This document shows, piece by piece, positions 24,676 through 39,450 of a stretch of 64,000 bases of DNA (the stretch's first letter is position 1; each line of letters starts with the position of its first letter). This stretch comes from Anaeramoeba flamelloides. Lineage: Eukaryota > Metamonada > Anaeramoebidae. The DNA lies in the NCBI GenBank assembly GCA_027625915.1, contig JANTQA010000047.1, forward strand, positions 124,001 to 188,000. Direction: 5' to 3'. Under the pieces are notes generated by a model. The model ran no database searches. It was not told the DNA's origin and saw only the letters and a list, made by a program, of their open reading frames with translations. The translations under genes and the position numbers were made by a program.

Positions 24676-24933
24676 TAATCTTAAAAAATTAAATACTTAT
24701 CAGAATGAAGAATTATTGTATTCAGGAATGAAAGGGGTAAGACAAATTCATCAAATTATTTATAATTTTAATAATATACTTTGTTAAAACCTTTCAAATG
24801 ATAGTGATTTTATTAGTAAATATTTTATATATCAAAAAAAAAAAAAAAGAAAATAAATTTCGGTCCTAACGAGTATAAATAAAACAATAAAAGTTAAAAA
24901 AAAAATAGAATTTTCAAGAAAAAGAAAACAATT

Positions 24934-25131
24934 ACAGTCAGTTTCACTTTTAAGGCACAAACTTTCAACGAAATTTAAGGCACAAAAAAAATCTCAAATT
25001 AAAGCACAAAATTCGGATTCTAGTAAAATAAATTGTAAAAAAAAAAAATTCCAAATTTTGTGCCTTAATTTGAGATTTTTTTGTGCCTTAAATTTCGTTG
25101 AAAGTTTGTGCCTTAAAAGTGAAACTGACTG
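24934..25131 (+). mobile_element. palindromic MITE, copy 8
   Basis: TA at 24932-24933 and 25132-25133. Marks the approximate 3' limit of recognisable DDE-like gene sequence. Confidence 0.92.
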
Positions 25132-25804
25132 TAGAAAAATAAAAATCATATATATTTTCATTTTTTTGTACTTTTATACTTTTAGTTTTATAATTTTTAT
25201 GCTTTATTTTTCAAAAAAAAATCAAAAAAAAAATCAAAAAAAAATACTGAACTAATACCGAAAAAATTGGATTCTTTCGGGGAGTCGAACCGACCCCCCC
25301 CAAAGTTCATCTTAGCAGTGTTGCCACTGAAAATCGATTCTTTGGTGATATTAAAGTACAAAAAAACAACATTAATAAAAAAAATTTTCTTAAATTTCAT
25401 TACATTCTAATAAAATTAAAATTTCCACTTTTCAAACACTTTAAAAAAAAAAATAGTCAATTAAAATGATTAAAAGCTTTTAAGAGAACAATGAAAAACA
25501 AAAATAATGTTGTTTGATGATTTAACTACTTTATCAAACTTATTTGAAACTACAAATTCTATTCATTTCTTACGAAAAAAAAAAATGTAAATGTCAATTT
25601 ATTTATTATCAGGACTATAATAGATACTCAACTGCCCGAGACTCTTGAACATTCACTGAGATAATTTTAAAACCTCTATAGACAATTTTATTAATATAGA
25701 GACACACCACACCAAACCCATTTTCAAAACAATAGACAATAATAAAAACACTTTACAAAGAAATTATTTATTTGATTATTTGTTTTTTATATTTTTTTTT
25801 TTTT

Positions 25805-26227
25805 TTAAAGTTTTGTCTTGTAAATGAAAATAGGAATGTGTGGTGAGATTCCATTGATGTAAAATTGACTCTGGATTGTATTGGATATTGTCTCTGTTTG
25901 TCTATGGAATTGTTTACTCTCTGTTAAACTATAAAAAACAAAGATAAAGTCTTTAAATTTAACTGAACACAAATGTTTTGAATTCAAACCAAGAAAGAAA
26001 AGACTGTCCACACTCACCCGTAATTCATAATTTGTTTAACATTTTGTTAATTCACAAGTTTTAAAGTTAATTTTACGTTGTAATTTTTGATCTCTTGAAT
26101 TTCTAATAAAGTTGATCAAAGAATAAATTGATTTTTCAAAAATCGAATCTATCGGTTTAAATTTGTTATCTATTTGAAACTGGACAAACACTGTCTCAAA
26201 TAAAGAAAGTTTAACAAAAACTAACAT
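25805..26227 (-). pseudogene. unidentified frame with one in-frame stop
   Basis: From ATG at 26227 a minus-strand frame runs MLVFVKLSLFETVFVQFQID to a TAA at 26036-26038, then continues in the same frame for another 77 codons (TNYELRVSVDSLFFLGLNSK and on to FIYKTKL, stop at 25805). The composition is varied rather than low-complexity, which suggests real coding origin; combined length is about 140 codons. I do not recognise the family. Either a pseudogene with a single nonsense change, or two exons whose intron I cannot place. The 670 bp between it and MITE copy 8 hold nothing I can support. Confidence 0.35.
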
Positions 26228-26373
26228 CCTGATTGAAAAGAGGAGTGGAACAAATCTAAAATTTGTAATTATTTAACTATCTCAAGAACAAATTTCATAA
26301 AGTTAAACTTTAAAACTTATTTCTTTGACAAAAAGGTGGATTTTAAAAATCCAGATTGTTTTTTTTTTATTGT

Positions 26374-27230
26374 TGAGCAGAGGTGATTCAACAAAATTAC
26401 CTCCTATTTGCCTGAAACTCTAAAATTGTATTTAGGGTTTTTTTATCCTAACTGTAATGTAAGCAGGATTACAGCTCAAAGGATATCTTTTCTTTAAAAA
26501 ATGAAAAGAATAAATTATTTCGGAAAAAAGACAAGAAAAAGAGAAAGAAAAGCAAGAAATAATTTATTCAAAAATAATAGAAAAAAAAAAAAAACTTTCA
26601 GTGAAAAGTTTTTTTTGTGCCCCAAGTGTTGAATGGGCTGGTGGTTGTTTCCTTTTATGTCGTTTTTTTTGGATCGCCACTCATAGGTTGTTTTAATAAA
26701 GAGTTCTAAATATTTGAACAACTATAGATCAAATGAAAAAGGCTGTTTATTAAATTTTGATTTAGAACTTTATAGATGGGTTGAATCTAAAAAGCTCTGG
26801 TTTTTAAGAATAAGATTTGGTTTTCGAAATTTTCTTTTCAGTTGCTTTGCTTTTTTTTTGTGTTATTTTTTTTTTATTATTTTTTTTTTTTTTTTTTTTG
26901 TAAGTTTCCCAAATCTTGTTTTCGCAAAATCCCAGTACAAGATACCGACTCGACAGCAAAAACCCAGTCAAAGTAACGACTCGACAGATAGTACGGAAAG
27001 TTCAATTCGGTTCACTTTGGTTGGTTTCAGATCGCATTCGTTGGATTCAGTTCAGTTGCATAAGTCCTCGTCGAAGATCTAATCATGATCAAGTTTGGTT
27101 GGGTTAATCATGATCAGGTCAACCAATTCTTAGAATGATTTTTTATATTTTTTACCTTTCCCAAACACCTAAAAAAACAAAAAGAGAAGGAACATAGAGC
27201 CCAAGCAACTTAAGAAGGGAAATTTGGAAA
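26374..27230 (+). repeat. dispersed repeat family, copy B
   Basis: Closest to copy C. Shared landmarks: GGTGATTCAACAAAATTACC at the start, GAATGGG(C/T)TGGTGGTTGTTTC, AAAGAGTT(C/T)TAAATATTTGAAC, then CAAATCTTGTTTTCGCAAAA, GTACAAGATACCGACTCG, and a GAAGATCT(A/G)ATCA end. It has long ORF-like stretches only because stops are rare in the T-rich part; frames are not conserved between copies. Confidence 0.75.
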
Positions 27231-27604
27231 AGGTAAAAAGTATAAAAAATAAAAATCCAGATTGTTGTTTAATATATTGTCTTCTGAGAATAAGTAGTGT
27301 GTAAATATTGAAACCTGGTTGGTCTTTTGTCTCATCTTTGACTGTTTAAATTTTGTGGATCAACAATTGAGAGAATTAAAAAGGAGAATTTCAAAATCCC
27401 CAAAATCAATTACTTTATTCTTTTTACAACAACCTGATAGAGTTGAATAAAATTCGTAAAGACTGTAATCAAGTTTCAGATAATAAAATAGGTGTTTTTT
27501 AAAGTTTGTCAGAAGATCAATAAAATATCAAACATTTTTTTGAAATATTAACTTTCTTTTTGCAATTTTTCAAACAAAAAAAAAAAACAATAATAACAAC
27601 AACA

Positions 27605-28729
27605 ATGGGGATTAAACACTCTTCAAATAAAACACTCATTAGGATACCAAAAAGAAATAAAAAAAGATTTTTAGATTTAATCGAGAACACAAATGTTGCA
27701 GTTGCGTTATTTGATCATAATTTTCAAGTTGTTTTGTATAACCCTGTTTCACAAAAATTATTGGGAATGTCAAAGGAACAAATAAGTTCAAATCTTGGTA
27801 AAACACCTTTACAAAATAATAAAAAAGGAGGAAGGGGAGTTCTAACTCCATTTCAACCTCATTACAAACAAAACACACTTACTGTATTTCGAGGGATATT
27901 ACAAGAAACACTCAAATTCAATTCTGCACAAGCAATACTTACCCATCGGCATAATAAACAAAAAGATCATTTTTTCAAATTTCTCAATTCTTTTAAAAAA
28001 ATTCGAATTGGAACTGAGACCTTCATTCTTGTTTCTTGTTATTTGTTAAAAGAAAAACCCTTAACCATCCCAAATTGGAAAACCAAAAAAAATTTGCAAG
28101 AAAAAAAACAAAAGAAAGAAAGTCCTTTCTTAAGACCAAGAAAAAGGAAAGCCACAAGCAAAAAAAAAACAAAAAAAAAAAATGAAAAGAAGTATCGAAA
28201 GAACAAGAAAACAAATGTAATTAACACAATTACAGATCTTTCAGAAATTCAAAAAAAGAAGATACTATTAAAATTAAAAAATTCTGTTTTAACAGAATCA
28301 ATTTCAACCAACAACAAAGTTGTGGATTTTGAAAGTTATGGCAACAATAAGAATTTCTTTCCAAATAAGAATCAGAATTTACTAATTCTCCACAACCAAA
28401 ATAATATCAATGCTGAAAAGGAAAATGAAAATAAAAACCAAAACCAAAATGAAAATGAGAATGGGAGAAATCATAAGAATAAAAGAAAGATTCTTATTGG
28501 GAATCTCAATGATTCTAGTCATGGTGGTGGTTGTGACGAATATTGCGAAAGACACTTATTTTTTGATCAGTATAAAAAAAATTGTTCTAATCTGAACAAT
28601 CCAAGAACTTACACTGATAATGAGAATATTTTAAGAGTGTCTAAAAAAAAAAAGATTTATAATTATAATGATAATGATAGTGAAAGCGATAATTACAATT
28701 CTAGTATTATTGAAATTATCAGTGATTAA
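27605..28729 (+). CDS. PAS-domain protein, possible N-myristoylation
   Basis: Single-exon 374-residue frame. The start chosen is the first ATG, in the A-rich context ACAACAACAATGG. Residues about 18-135 form a PAS domain (FLDLIENTNVAVALFDHNFQ, then NPVSQKLLGMSKEQI, and later ETFILVSCYLL), a fold that senses small molecules or mediates protein contacts. The N-terminus MGIKHSS has Gly2 and Ser6 as in N-myristoylation signals, so membrane tethering is possible (inference). The remainder is Lys/Asn-rich linker (about 160-290), a GGGCDEYCERH patch, and an acidic, Ser/Asn-rich end. No catalytic domain is visible. The gene lies between repeat copy B and about 4.4 kb of empty DNA, with no obvious partner genes. 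Confidence 0.75.
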   Translation: MGIKHSSNKTLIRIPKRNKKRFLDLIENTNVAVALFDHNFQVVLYNPVSQKLLGMSKEQISSNLGKTPLQNNKKGGRGVLTPFQPHYKQNTLTVFRGILQETLKFNSAQAILTHRHNKQKDHFFKFLNSFKKIRIGTETFILVSCYLLKEKPLTIPNWKTKKNLQEKKQKKESPFLRPRKRKATSKKKTKKKNEKKYRKNKKTNVINTITDLSEIQKKKILLKLKNSVLTESISTNNKVVDFESYGNNKNFFPNKNQNLLILHNQNNINAEKENENKNQNQNENENGRNHKNKRKILIGNLNDSSHGGGCDEYCERHLFFDQYKKNCSNLNNPRTYTDNENILRVSKKKKIYNYNDNDSESDNYNSSIIEIISD

Positions 28730-33113
<4,384 letters not shown>

Positions 33114-34875
33114 CACAAGTATAAATTGAAAAATCAATTTTTTTAAAATATTGAGAAATATAGTAAATTATTATACCTAAACCATCAAAAATACTCTAAA
33201 TATTTGATTTTTGAAATTTAGAGTATTCTATCTTCTACATTTTAAAAGATATTTCCCATTTTCATTTTTTCAAAAAAAAAAAATAATTTTTTATTTTTGA
33301 AATTTTTATTTTTTTTATTTGTGCAAAATTAGAAAAAAATATATTTTTTTAGAAAATTTTAAATTGTTCCCACTAGAGTAAAATTTTATAAAAAAATTAT
33401 TTTTGGTAAAATTTTGGGCCCAAGGCCAAAAAATAAAAAAATAATTTTTTTAATTTTTCTTTGTAAACATATTTGAAAAAAAAAATTTTTTTTTGGTCAT
33501 ATATATTATAAATAATAATAAAAAATAATACTTAAAATATTATTTCAAATTTTAAAAATAATTTATATATAACTAAAAAAATTTTTTTTTCATTTTAATT
33601 TTAATTATACAGTCTTAATTGATGATATTCGTTTCATATATATTTAAATAAAATTATTATAAAAATAGAAAATAATAAAAATATTAACACCAAATTTTAT
33701 ATATAAAAATTTACAAATATTTTATTTGAATCTATTTTATAAAATAATTTATATATAAAAATATTATTTTCAAAAATTTTATTTTGGGTATTTTTTTGAT
33801 TTATCATTTTTTTAAGAAAAAAAAAAAAAAAAATTTTATAATTTTTTTTTATAATAATTTATTAAAAAGTATTAGAAAAAAAAATTTATTTTATTAAAAA
33901 ATCTTTATTATTAAACTCAAATAATATTTTTTTCATTATAAAAATTTGAAAGAATTTTTTTATATAAAAAAAAATTTTTTTGGAAATTTTAAAAAAATTG
34001 AAATTTTTACTATTAAAAAATTTTTAATAATTTTTTTTTTAAAATTTTAAAAAAAATTTGTTTCCTATCAGATTTTTCTTTTATATTATTAATGTTAATA
34101 GAAAAAAGTAGTTTTAAAAAAAAAAATTTTTTTTAAATTAAAAAACTTAGGAAAATTGTAAATTTTTTTTGGTTATATTACTTGTTTAAAAATTTTAAAA
34201 AAATCAATTTTGAAGAAAAAAATATTTTCAATTTACAACAAATAGTCTAATGTCTCAACGGTAGAGCGCCAGATCTAGAGTAAAAAAAACTAATGTCACG
34301 AGTTCGAGATCTGGAAGTATCAAAAAATTTCTAATTTTTTTTATTTTTTTTTTCAAAATTTCTTAAACTGGATCATTTAAAGTATCTGAGTTTACAAGCT
34401 GAGTTTAATTTGAATTTTGTTAGAAATTTTTTTTTTTGAAAGAACACCAATTAATTAAATGCCAATTTTCTGGTAACATCTGAAAAAAAATTATTTTTTT
34501 CAGTAGAGAGAGTAGAAGTTTTAGTCAAAATATAATTTACTAATGTTTACTATTAAAAAAAAAAAATTTTTTTTTCAAAAAAAAAAAATATTCTTAAAAT
34601 TGAGTTTAAACTTATGAGAGATCCTACTAAAAATATTTAAAAACACATTTTAATTTTCATTTTTGATGGGATCCTTAATTTCTATATTTATTGGCCAATA
34701 TATCAAAAAAATATCCCAATTAAATTTTTTGAAAGTAAAAATTAAAAAGGGGCAATATATCCTTAAATAAAGGTTCTAGAGAGCTATGGACATCAAAAAT
34801 GAAATCTCCAAATAAAAATGAAATTATTTATGCGAAAAAAATTTTCAGATCCTTGATTTTCAATTCCGACTAGTG
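33114..34875 (+). mobile_element. CACTA-like nonautonomous element, right copy
   Basis: Inverted partner of 20948-22722, differing by scattered substitutions and homopolymer length changes. Ends are CACAAGTATAAATTG and CAATTCCGACTAGTG; the flanks are AT on both sides (33112-33113 and 34876-34877), again a possible 2-bp target duplication. Because the two copies have different flanking dinucleotides, they read as two separate insertions of one family rather than a single 14 kb element with long inverted ends. No coding capacity. Confidence 0.55.
34243..34316 (+). pseudogene. tRNA-like segment inside the right CACTA-like copy
   Basis: Same box-A-like CTCAACGGTAGAGCG and box-B-like CGAGTTCGAGATCTGG as in the left copy, with one small length difference in the A-run. 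Stem pairing is incomplete. Confidence 0.4.
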
Positions 34876-35077
34876 ATCTCGTTAATTCTTTTTTGAAATT
34901 TATTTAAAGAATATTTCAACACATCTGTGTGTCGTACTAAACCTATTGACGTGTATCTTTTATTTATTCAATAAGCCAATAACTTGATCATGGGTTAAAA
35001 TTTAGTACGGGTGAAATTAAAAACATGGGTTGGTTAGTTCAAAAGAAATAAGTTTATTGATTTTTTGTTGACCCTTA

Positions 35078-35275
35078 CAGTCAGTTTCACTTTTAAGGCA
35101 CAAACTTTCAACGAAATTTAAGGCACAGAAAAAATCTCAAATTAAAGCACAAAATCAAAATTCTAGTAAAAATAAATTGTAAAAATTAAAATTACAAATT
35201 TTGTGCCTTAATTTGAGATTTTTATTGTGCCTTAAATTTCGTTGAAAGTTTGTGCCTTAAAAGTGAAACTGACTG
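35078..35275 (+). mobile_element. palindromic MITE, copy 9
   Basis: TA at 35076-35077 and 35276-35277; standard arms. Confidence 0.92.
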
Positions 35276-35529
35276 TATTTAACTTGAATACTGATAGTGT
35301 AGCTTTAAATTGCAATTTCAAAATGTAATTTCAAGGTTACTTGCTTTGTAATAAAAAAGAATATTCAATTTTCTGATAATTTATTACATTTCCTCCCATT
35401 TCAATCCAGGTGTGAATTTTGATTCAATCTTTGAATCATTAGAAATCCTTGTAATACAGTTCAAAATAATGCGCAATACATTTCATTAGTTTCGAGACCA
35501 TTCTATAAATAGAAGTAAAATTCGAACCT

Positions 35530-36115
35530 TGGTACACTAGTGTGAATATGAATGTTGTAAAAAATAGAGTTTTTTTGATTTTCTCAAAAAATGGTGAGTT
35601 TCACACTGTTACCTAAGTTTAGGAAATAGAGATTAAGAAATGAGATTATATAAATAAGCAAAAAAGTACAGTCAGTTTCACTTTTAAGGCACAAACTTTC
35701 AACGAAATTTAAGGCACAAAAAACTCTCAAATTAAGGCACAAAATTTGTAATTATTTTTTTTTACAATTTATTTTACTAGAATCAAAATTTTGTGCCTTA
35801 ATTTGAGATTTTTATTGTGCCTTAAATTTCGTTGAAAGTTTGTGCCTTAAAAGTGAAACTGACTGTATTTTAGACCAAAAACCGCCTCGAAATTACAGAT
35901 GTTTTGTTTCCAAAAAAAAATTTTGTTTTCAAAACAAAAAATCTGTAATTTCGAGGCGGTTTTTGATTTAGAATCATTATTAACTTAAAATTTTAAGCCG
36001 ATATAGATATATCCATAATCAAAACTTTGGTAACAGTGTGAAAATCACAATTTTTTGAGAAAATCAAAAAAACTCTATTTTTTACAACATTCATATTCAC
36101 ACTTGTGTCGAAATG
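35530..36115. repeat. foldback (large inverted repeat) split by MITE copy 10
   Basis: Outer arms of about 75 bp (35543-35615 and 36029-36106) match in inverted orientation, e.g. GTGTGAATATGAATGTTGTA and TTTGATTTTCTCAAAAAAT, ending at a GTTACC. The inner 24-bp arms (AAAAACCGCCTCGAAATTAC..., about 35878-35901 and 35941-35964) are identical. Without the MITE this is one palindrome of roughly 385 bp with a diverged middle section. Confidence 0.75.
35669..35865 (-). mobile_element. palindromic MITE, copy 10
   Basis: TA at 35667-35668 and 35866-35867; lies in the left arm of the foldback 35530-36115, so it is younger than that palindrome. Confidence 0.92.
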
Positions 36116-37052
36116 GTTGTATTTGAATTTAAAAATACAAGAAATTTTCAATTCATTTTGTTCAAGATAATTTTGAGAAACTATTTTCAAAGTAATTGAC
36201 TTTCATTTGTGACCTTGGTTTCTTTGAGTTTATCAATTTTAATTGTTTCAATGATTTTTTTAGAGATATTACCAATTCTAAAAAGAATACTAAATCTCAA
36301 TTAAAAATGAGAGGAAATATTTCTCTAACTTGAAGTAATAAATAACAGTCAGAGTAAAAATCTTTTTAAGAAAAAAATTAATTCTACTGTCTTGGAGTGG
36401 ATTTAAAGTTTAAAACGACCACCAAAATTCTAAACTTTTTTCTCGTTTTTTCTCGATTAGACATTTGTCAGAAACTATTTATATAATATTTTGCTATTTT
36501 AATTATCATTTTATCTTAAGATTTATTTCAAAAGAAAACATTGAATATTTTCATTTCATTTTCCCTTAATTTGGTTAGATCTCTTGTTATAAAAATTAAT
36601 GTATTTTAATTAATAATTTGGTCTCTTTTGTTAGGGTTTCAGATTAGGATATATTTTTGATAATATTTCAAATTGTTTCTTATTTTCTTTTTAATTAAAG
36701 TAAAATGAAAATTATCATAAAAGTAATTTTGAATTAACTGGAAATAAATAGTGAAATTAAGTACTATAGTGTTTCCAAAATGTCAATTTGTATAAAACAT
36801 AAAAATCAAATGAATATCTTCAATTTTGAACAAGAACTAATGAATATTCTAAAGAAAAAATTTTTTTATTTTCAGAGACAGGCAAAAGGTGTAAAATGAA
36901 AATTTAACACGAAAAGTTACTAAAAAAAAAAAGAAAAACGAAAAAAAAGTGCAGAAAAGGTGCTTTATTGAAATTTTCTATTTTGCTTGAGGAATTTATT
37001 TTAAGAAAGAAATGAGTAAAGATTATGAAAAAAAAAAATTGAAAAAGAAATT
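36116..37052. other. intergenic DNA, no gene seen
   Basis: AT-rich sequence between the foldback and the 3' end of the hAT transposase gene. It may include the transposon's terminal region, but no terminal inverted repeat was found. Confidence 0.5.
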
Positions 37053-38800
37053 TTAATAAATTGTATTGTAACTGAAAATCACTTCTGCTTCGATATTTTC
37101 GGTATTTAATCGATTTCTTCGTGGATTCATAATATAAGTGACATGTGAAAAGACTCTTTCAACTTCACATGAAGTAGGCTCCATAACTAACAAGTTCAAA
37201 AAATGTTTGGACAAATCCCCAAAAACTTGTTTTTTTTCCAGTCCAGTATATGTGAGGCGAATGACAAGATTCATCTTTTTTCATCAAAAAAATTTGAAAG
37301 TCAATGAACTGACCAATCAAATCTCCACGTAGGTATTTACGCATCTTATCACATAGTTTATTTTCGTCTTCAATAAGTGGTTTAATGTGTTCAGGGCATA
37401 AGTAAAAATGCGTATAAATGATTCTATTGGTATCTTCCCATCGTGGCTTGTATCTTCTTATTTTATTGAGAAAATCCATAATTTTCCCCATAGTTACGCT
37501 ATTAACCGACAAATTGATTATTTTTGCATAATCTTTCCCACTCATTTTAAATAACCAAGTTTCGATATTTCGCCATCTATTTAAAGTATCTTTTCGGAGT
37601 TGTCGTTCTTGAATTCCATCTATCAAAGGTGTAAATAGTCTTGAAAAATATTCAATGAAACGGAGGTCTTGTATGCTTCATTCATTTGTCAAACACTTTA
37701 TCATTTGATTCGCAGTTTCTGATGTTTCCTCCTTGGTTATAAAAGTAAGTAAGTTTTTGCGTCTCATGAACACATCTGAAACACATTTTAACCAAGTTCC
37801 CCAGCGTGTTTTTGAAGGAAGAGATATGTCAGTTATGTTTTGACTTCTCCATCGCTTCTTATGGCCTGCTTGTATTCCCCTCTTAAAAAACACACGAACC
37901 AATTTGCATAATCCATTGATGTTTGGAAAAGACTCCATTAATTTTTGTGAAATGAGATGCAGTAAGTGTGTAGCACATAAAGTGTGTTGTATTGCATATT
38001 GTTCGTTTAATCGTCTTCCTAATGAAACACATGCTCTTGCACCATCAGTAACAAAATTTGTAATTTGTTGCCAGTCAATCTCGTATTCAAGTAATGTTTC
38101 TTCCAGGAGTTTTTGTAATGAGGAGGCATTGCATCTATCCATTTCTTTGACTTTGAGACACAATCGGAAATCTAAGTTGGTTACCACAACATCACACAAA
38201 CTGCGTGAAGTGATGTTAGTAGTTTCGTCCATCATTAGACAAAACCTCTGTCCAACAAGTACTCTTTTCATGTTACTCTTTTTCTCTTCAAGAACTCGTA
38301 CTATTGACCTTCGCACAGTTCTTATTGAAGGGATTATACCAAGTGTTCGAAACGCAACAATCGAATATCGATTGACCAATCGATGAAATTTATCAATTGG
38401 CACAGAAGCTTGCAGGAAGGTTTGTGTGACTCTGTCTACACTATCTACGATGATTAGCTCTGATGCGGTCTGACGATTTGGTCCAAAACCTCTTCTGTGT
38501 TTACTAGTCAATAAATGTCTTTTCTTACTGTATCGTGAACTACAAATACAGTCAGTTTCGCTTTTAAGGCACAAACTTACAACGAAATTTAAGGCACAAA
38601 AAAAATCTCAAATTAAGGCACTAAATTCAGATTCTAGTAAAAATAAATTGTAAAAAAATAAAATTCCAAATTTTGTGCCTTAATTTAAGATTTTTTTGTG
38701 CCTTAAATTTCGTTGAAAGTTTGTGCCTTAAAAGTGAAACTGACTGTAGTGGCACCGTATTTCCGACATAGTATCTGATAAAAGCCCCCCCCTTATCTTT
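37053..38800 (-). pseudogene. hAT-family transposase, decayed
   Basis: Minus-strand cut-and-paste transposase. From its 5' end: a BED-type zinc finger (CRKYGA, then YSKKRHLLTSKHRR), cut by MITE copy 11; the RNase-H-like catalytic core with FCLMMDETTNI and NFVTDGARACV; an insertion domain (CATHLLHLISQKL, TRWGTWLK); and the C-terminal hAT dimerisation domain (MEPTSCEVERVFSHVTYIMN). The frame has one TGA at 37678-37680 and one frame shift near 37270 that separates TGKKTSFWGF from FGDLSKHFLNLL. Acting in the nucleus, such enzymes move their own DNA and leave 8-bp duplications; I could not find the ends of this copy. It is clearly less AT-rich than its surroundings, as expected for a fairly recent arrival. 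Confidence 0.82.
38549..38746 (+). mobile_element. palindromic MITE, copy 11
   Basis: TA at 38547-38548 and 38747-38748. Inserted in the zinc-finger coding part of the hAT transposase; ignoring it, the finger reads on in frame (KYGAT to ICSSRYSKK). Confidence 0.92.
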
Positions 38801-38925
38801 TCTTTATTCGACTCAAGAAAAGTAAAACAATTCATATCGGGTTATTTGAGAATCTCAACCAAGTTACTTAGGTTCGCCTATTGGAAAAAAAGTAAAGAAA
38901 AGAAAAAGAAAAAGAAAAACAAATA

Positions 38926-39119
38926 CAGTCAGTTTCACTTTTAAGGCACAAACTTTCAACGAAATTTAAGGCACAAAAAAAATCTCAAATTAAAGCACAA
39001 AATTCAAATTCTAGTAAAAATAAATTGTAAAAAAAAAATTCCAAATTTTGTGCCTTAATTTGAGATTTTTGTGCCTTAAATTTCGTTGAAAGTTTGTGCC
39101 TTAAAAGTGAAACTGACTG
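38926..39119 (+). mobile_element. palindromic MITE, copy 12
   Basis: TA at 38924-38925 and 39120-39121. The T-run in the right arm is shorter than in other copies. Confidence 0.92.
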
Positions 39120-39159
39120 TATCCGGAAATTGGAAAAATTGAATTTTGAAGAAAATTTA

Positions 39160-39248
39160 CAGTCAGTTTCACTTTTAAGGCACAAATTTTCAACGAAATT
39201 TAAGGCACAATAAAAATCTCAAATTAAAGCACAAAATTCAAATTCTAG
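39160..39248 (+). mobile_element. MITE left-half copy abutting copy 13
   Basis: Left half only, from CAGTCAG to AATTCTAG. It ends at the central TA (39249-39250), which doubles as the target site of the next copy. Confidence 0.88.
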
Positions 39249-39250
39249 TA

Positions 39251-39448
39251 CAGTGAGTTTCACTTTTAAGGCACAAACTTTCTACGAAATTTAAGGCACA
39301 AAAAAATCTCAAATTAAAGCACATTTTTTGGAAATTGTTTTTTTTACAATTTATTTTACTAGAATTTGAATTTTGTGCCTTAATTTGAGATTTTTTTTTA
39401 TGCCTTAAATTTCGTAGAAAGTTTGTGTCTTAAAAGTGAAACTGACTG
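39251..39448 (-). mobile_element. palindromic MITE, copy 13
   Basis: Starts CAGTGAGTTTCAC (one base off), ends CTGACTG before TA 39449-39450. Both arms carry CTACGAAAT where most copies have CAACGAAAT, so the two arms share a private change. Confidence 0.9.
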
Positions 39449-39450
39449 TA

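Larger units (their letters stand above)
19863..24933 (+). pseudogene. DDE-like gene split by seven transposon insertions
   Basis: Coding-like pieces on the plus strand run from ATG at 19863 (MNKKNKKK) to about 24933, separated by MITEs and a 1.77 kb element. Piece order: a Cys run (CCCCCGKW) with basic helices; K/E-rich segment; HGYIVNALRVFLLG; an HTH-like VLGVTVQTIKKHL; an Asp-rich acidic stretch (about 22880-22970); CNICEKNK; FVFDFGAFYPP; then YFWSDNGQHFKN and a CDDHFGVLKRKE block. The FDF, WSDNGxHF and CDxHFG blocks resemble the catalytic core of a DDE-type nuclease of a transposon family I cannot name; CDDHFG is not a feature of retroviral integrases. The frame continues across the TA sites of MITE copies 3, 4, 5, 6 and 7 if each MITE and one TA are ignored. 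Independent decay is also present: stops in several pieces, including TGA near 22772, and a frame shift near 23610. It may be a transposase or a domesticated gene. Confidence 0.5.

Noticed and set aside
25264-25345. Minus-strand tRNA-like sequence with a perfect box B (GGTTCGACTCC) and a box-A-like TGGCAACACTG
   Set aside because: Acceptor, D and T stems do not pair; a chance box B next to a C-run cannot be excluded.
26714-27082. A 122-codon frame within repeat copy B as a protein gene
   Set aside because: The same stretch in copy C has a different frame and shifts; openness comes from T-rich sequence.
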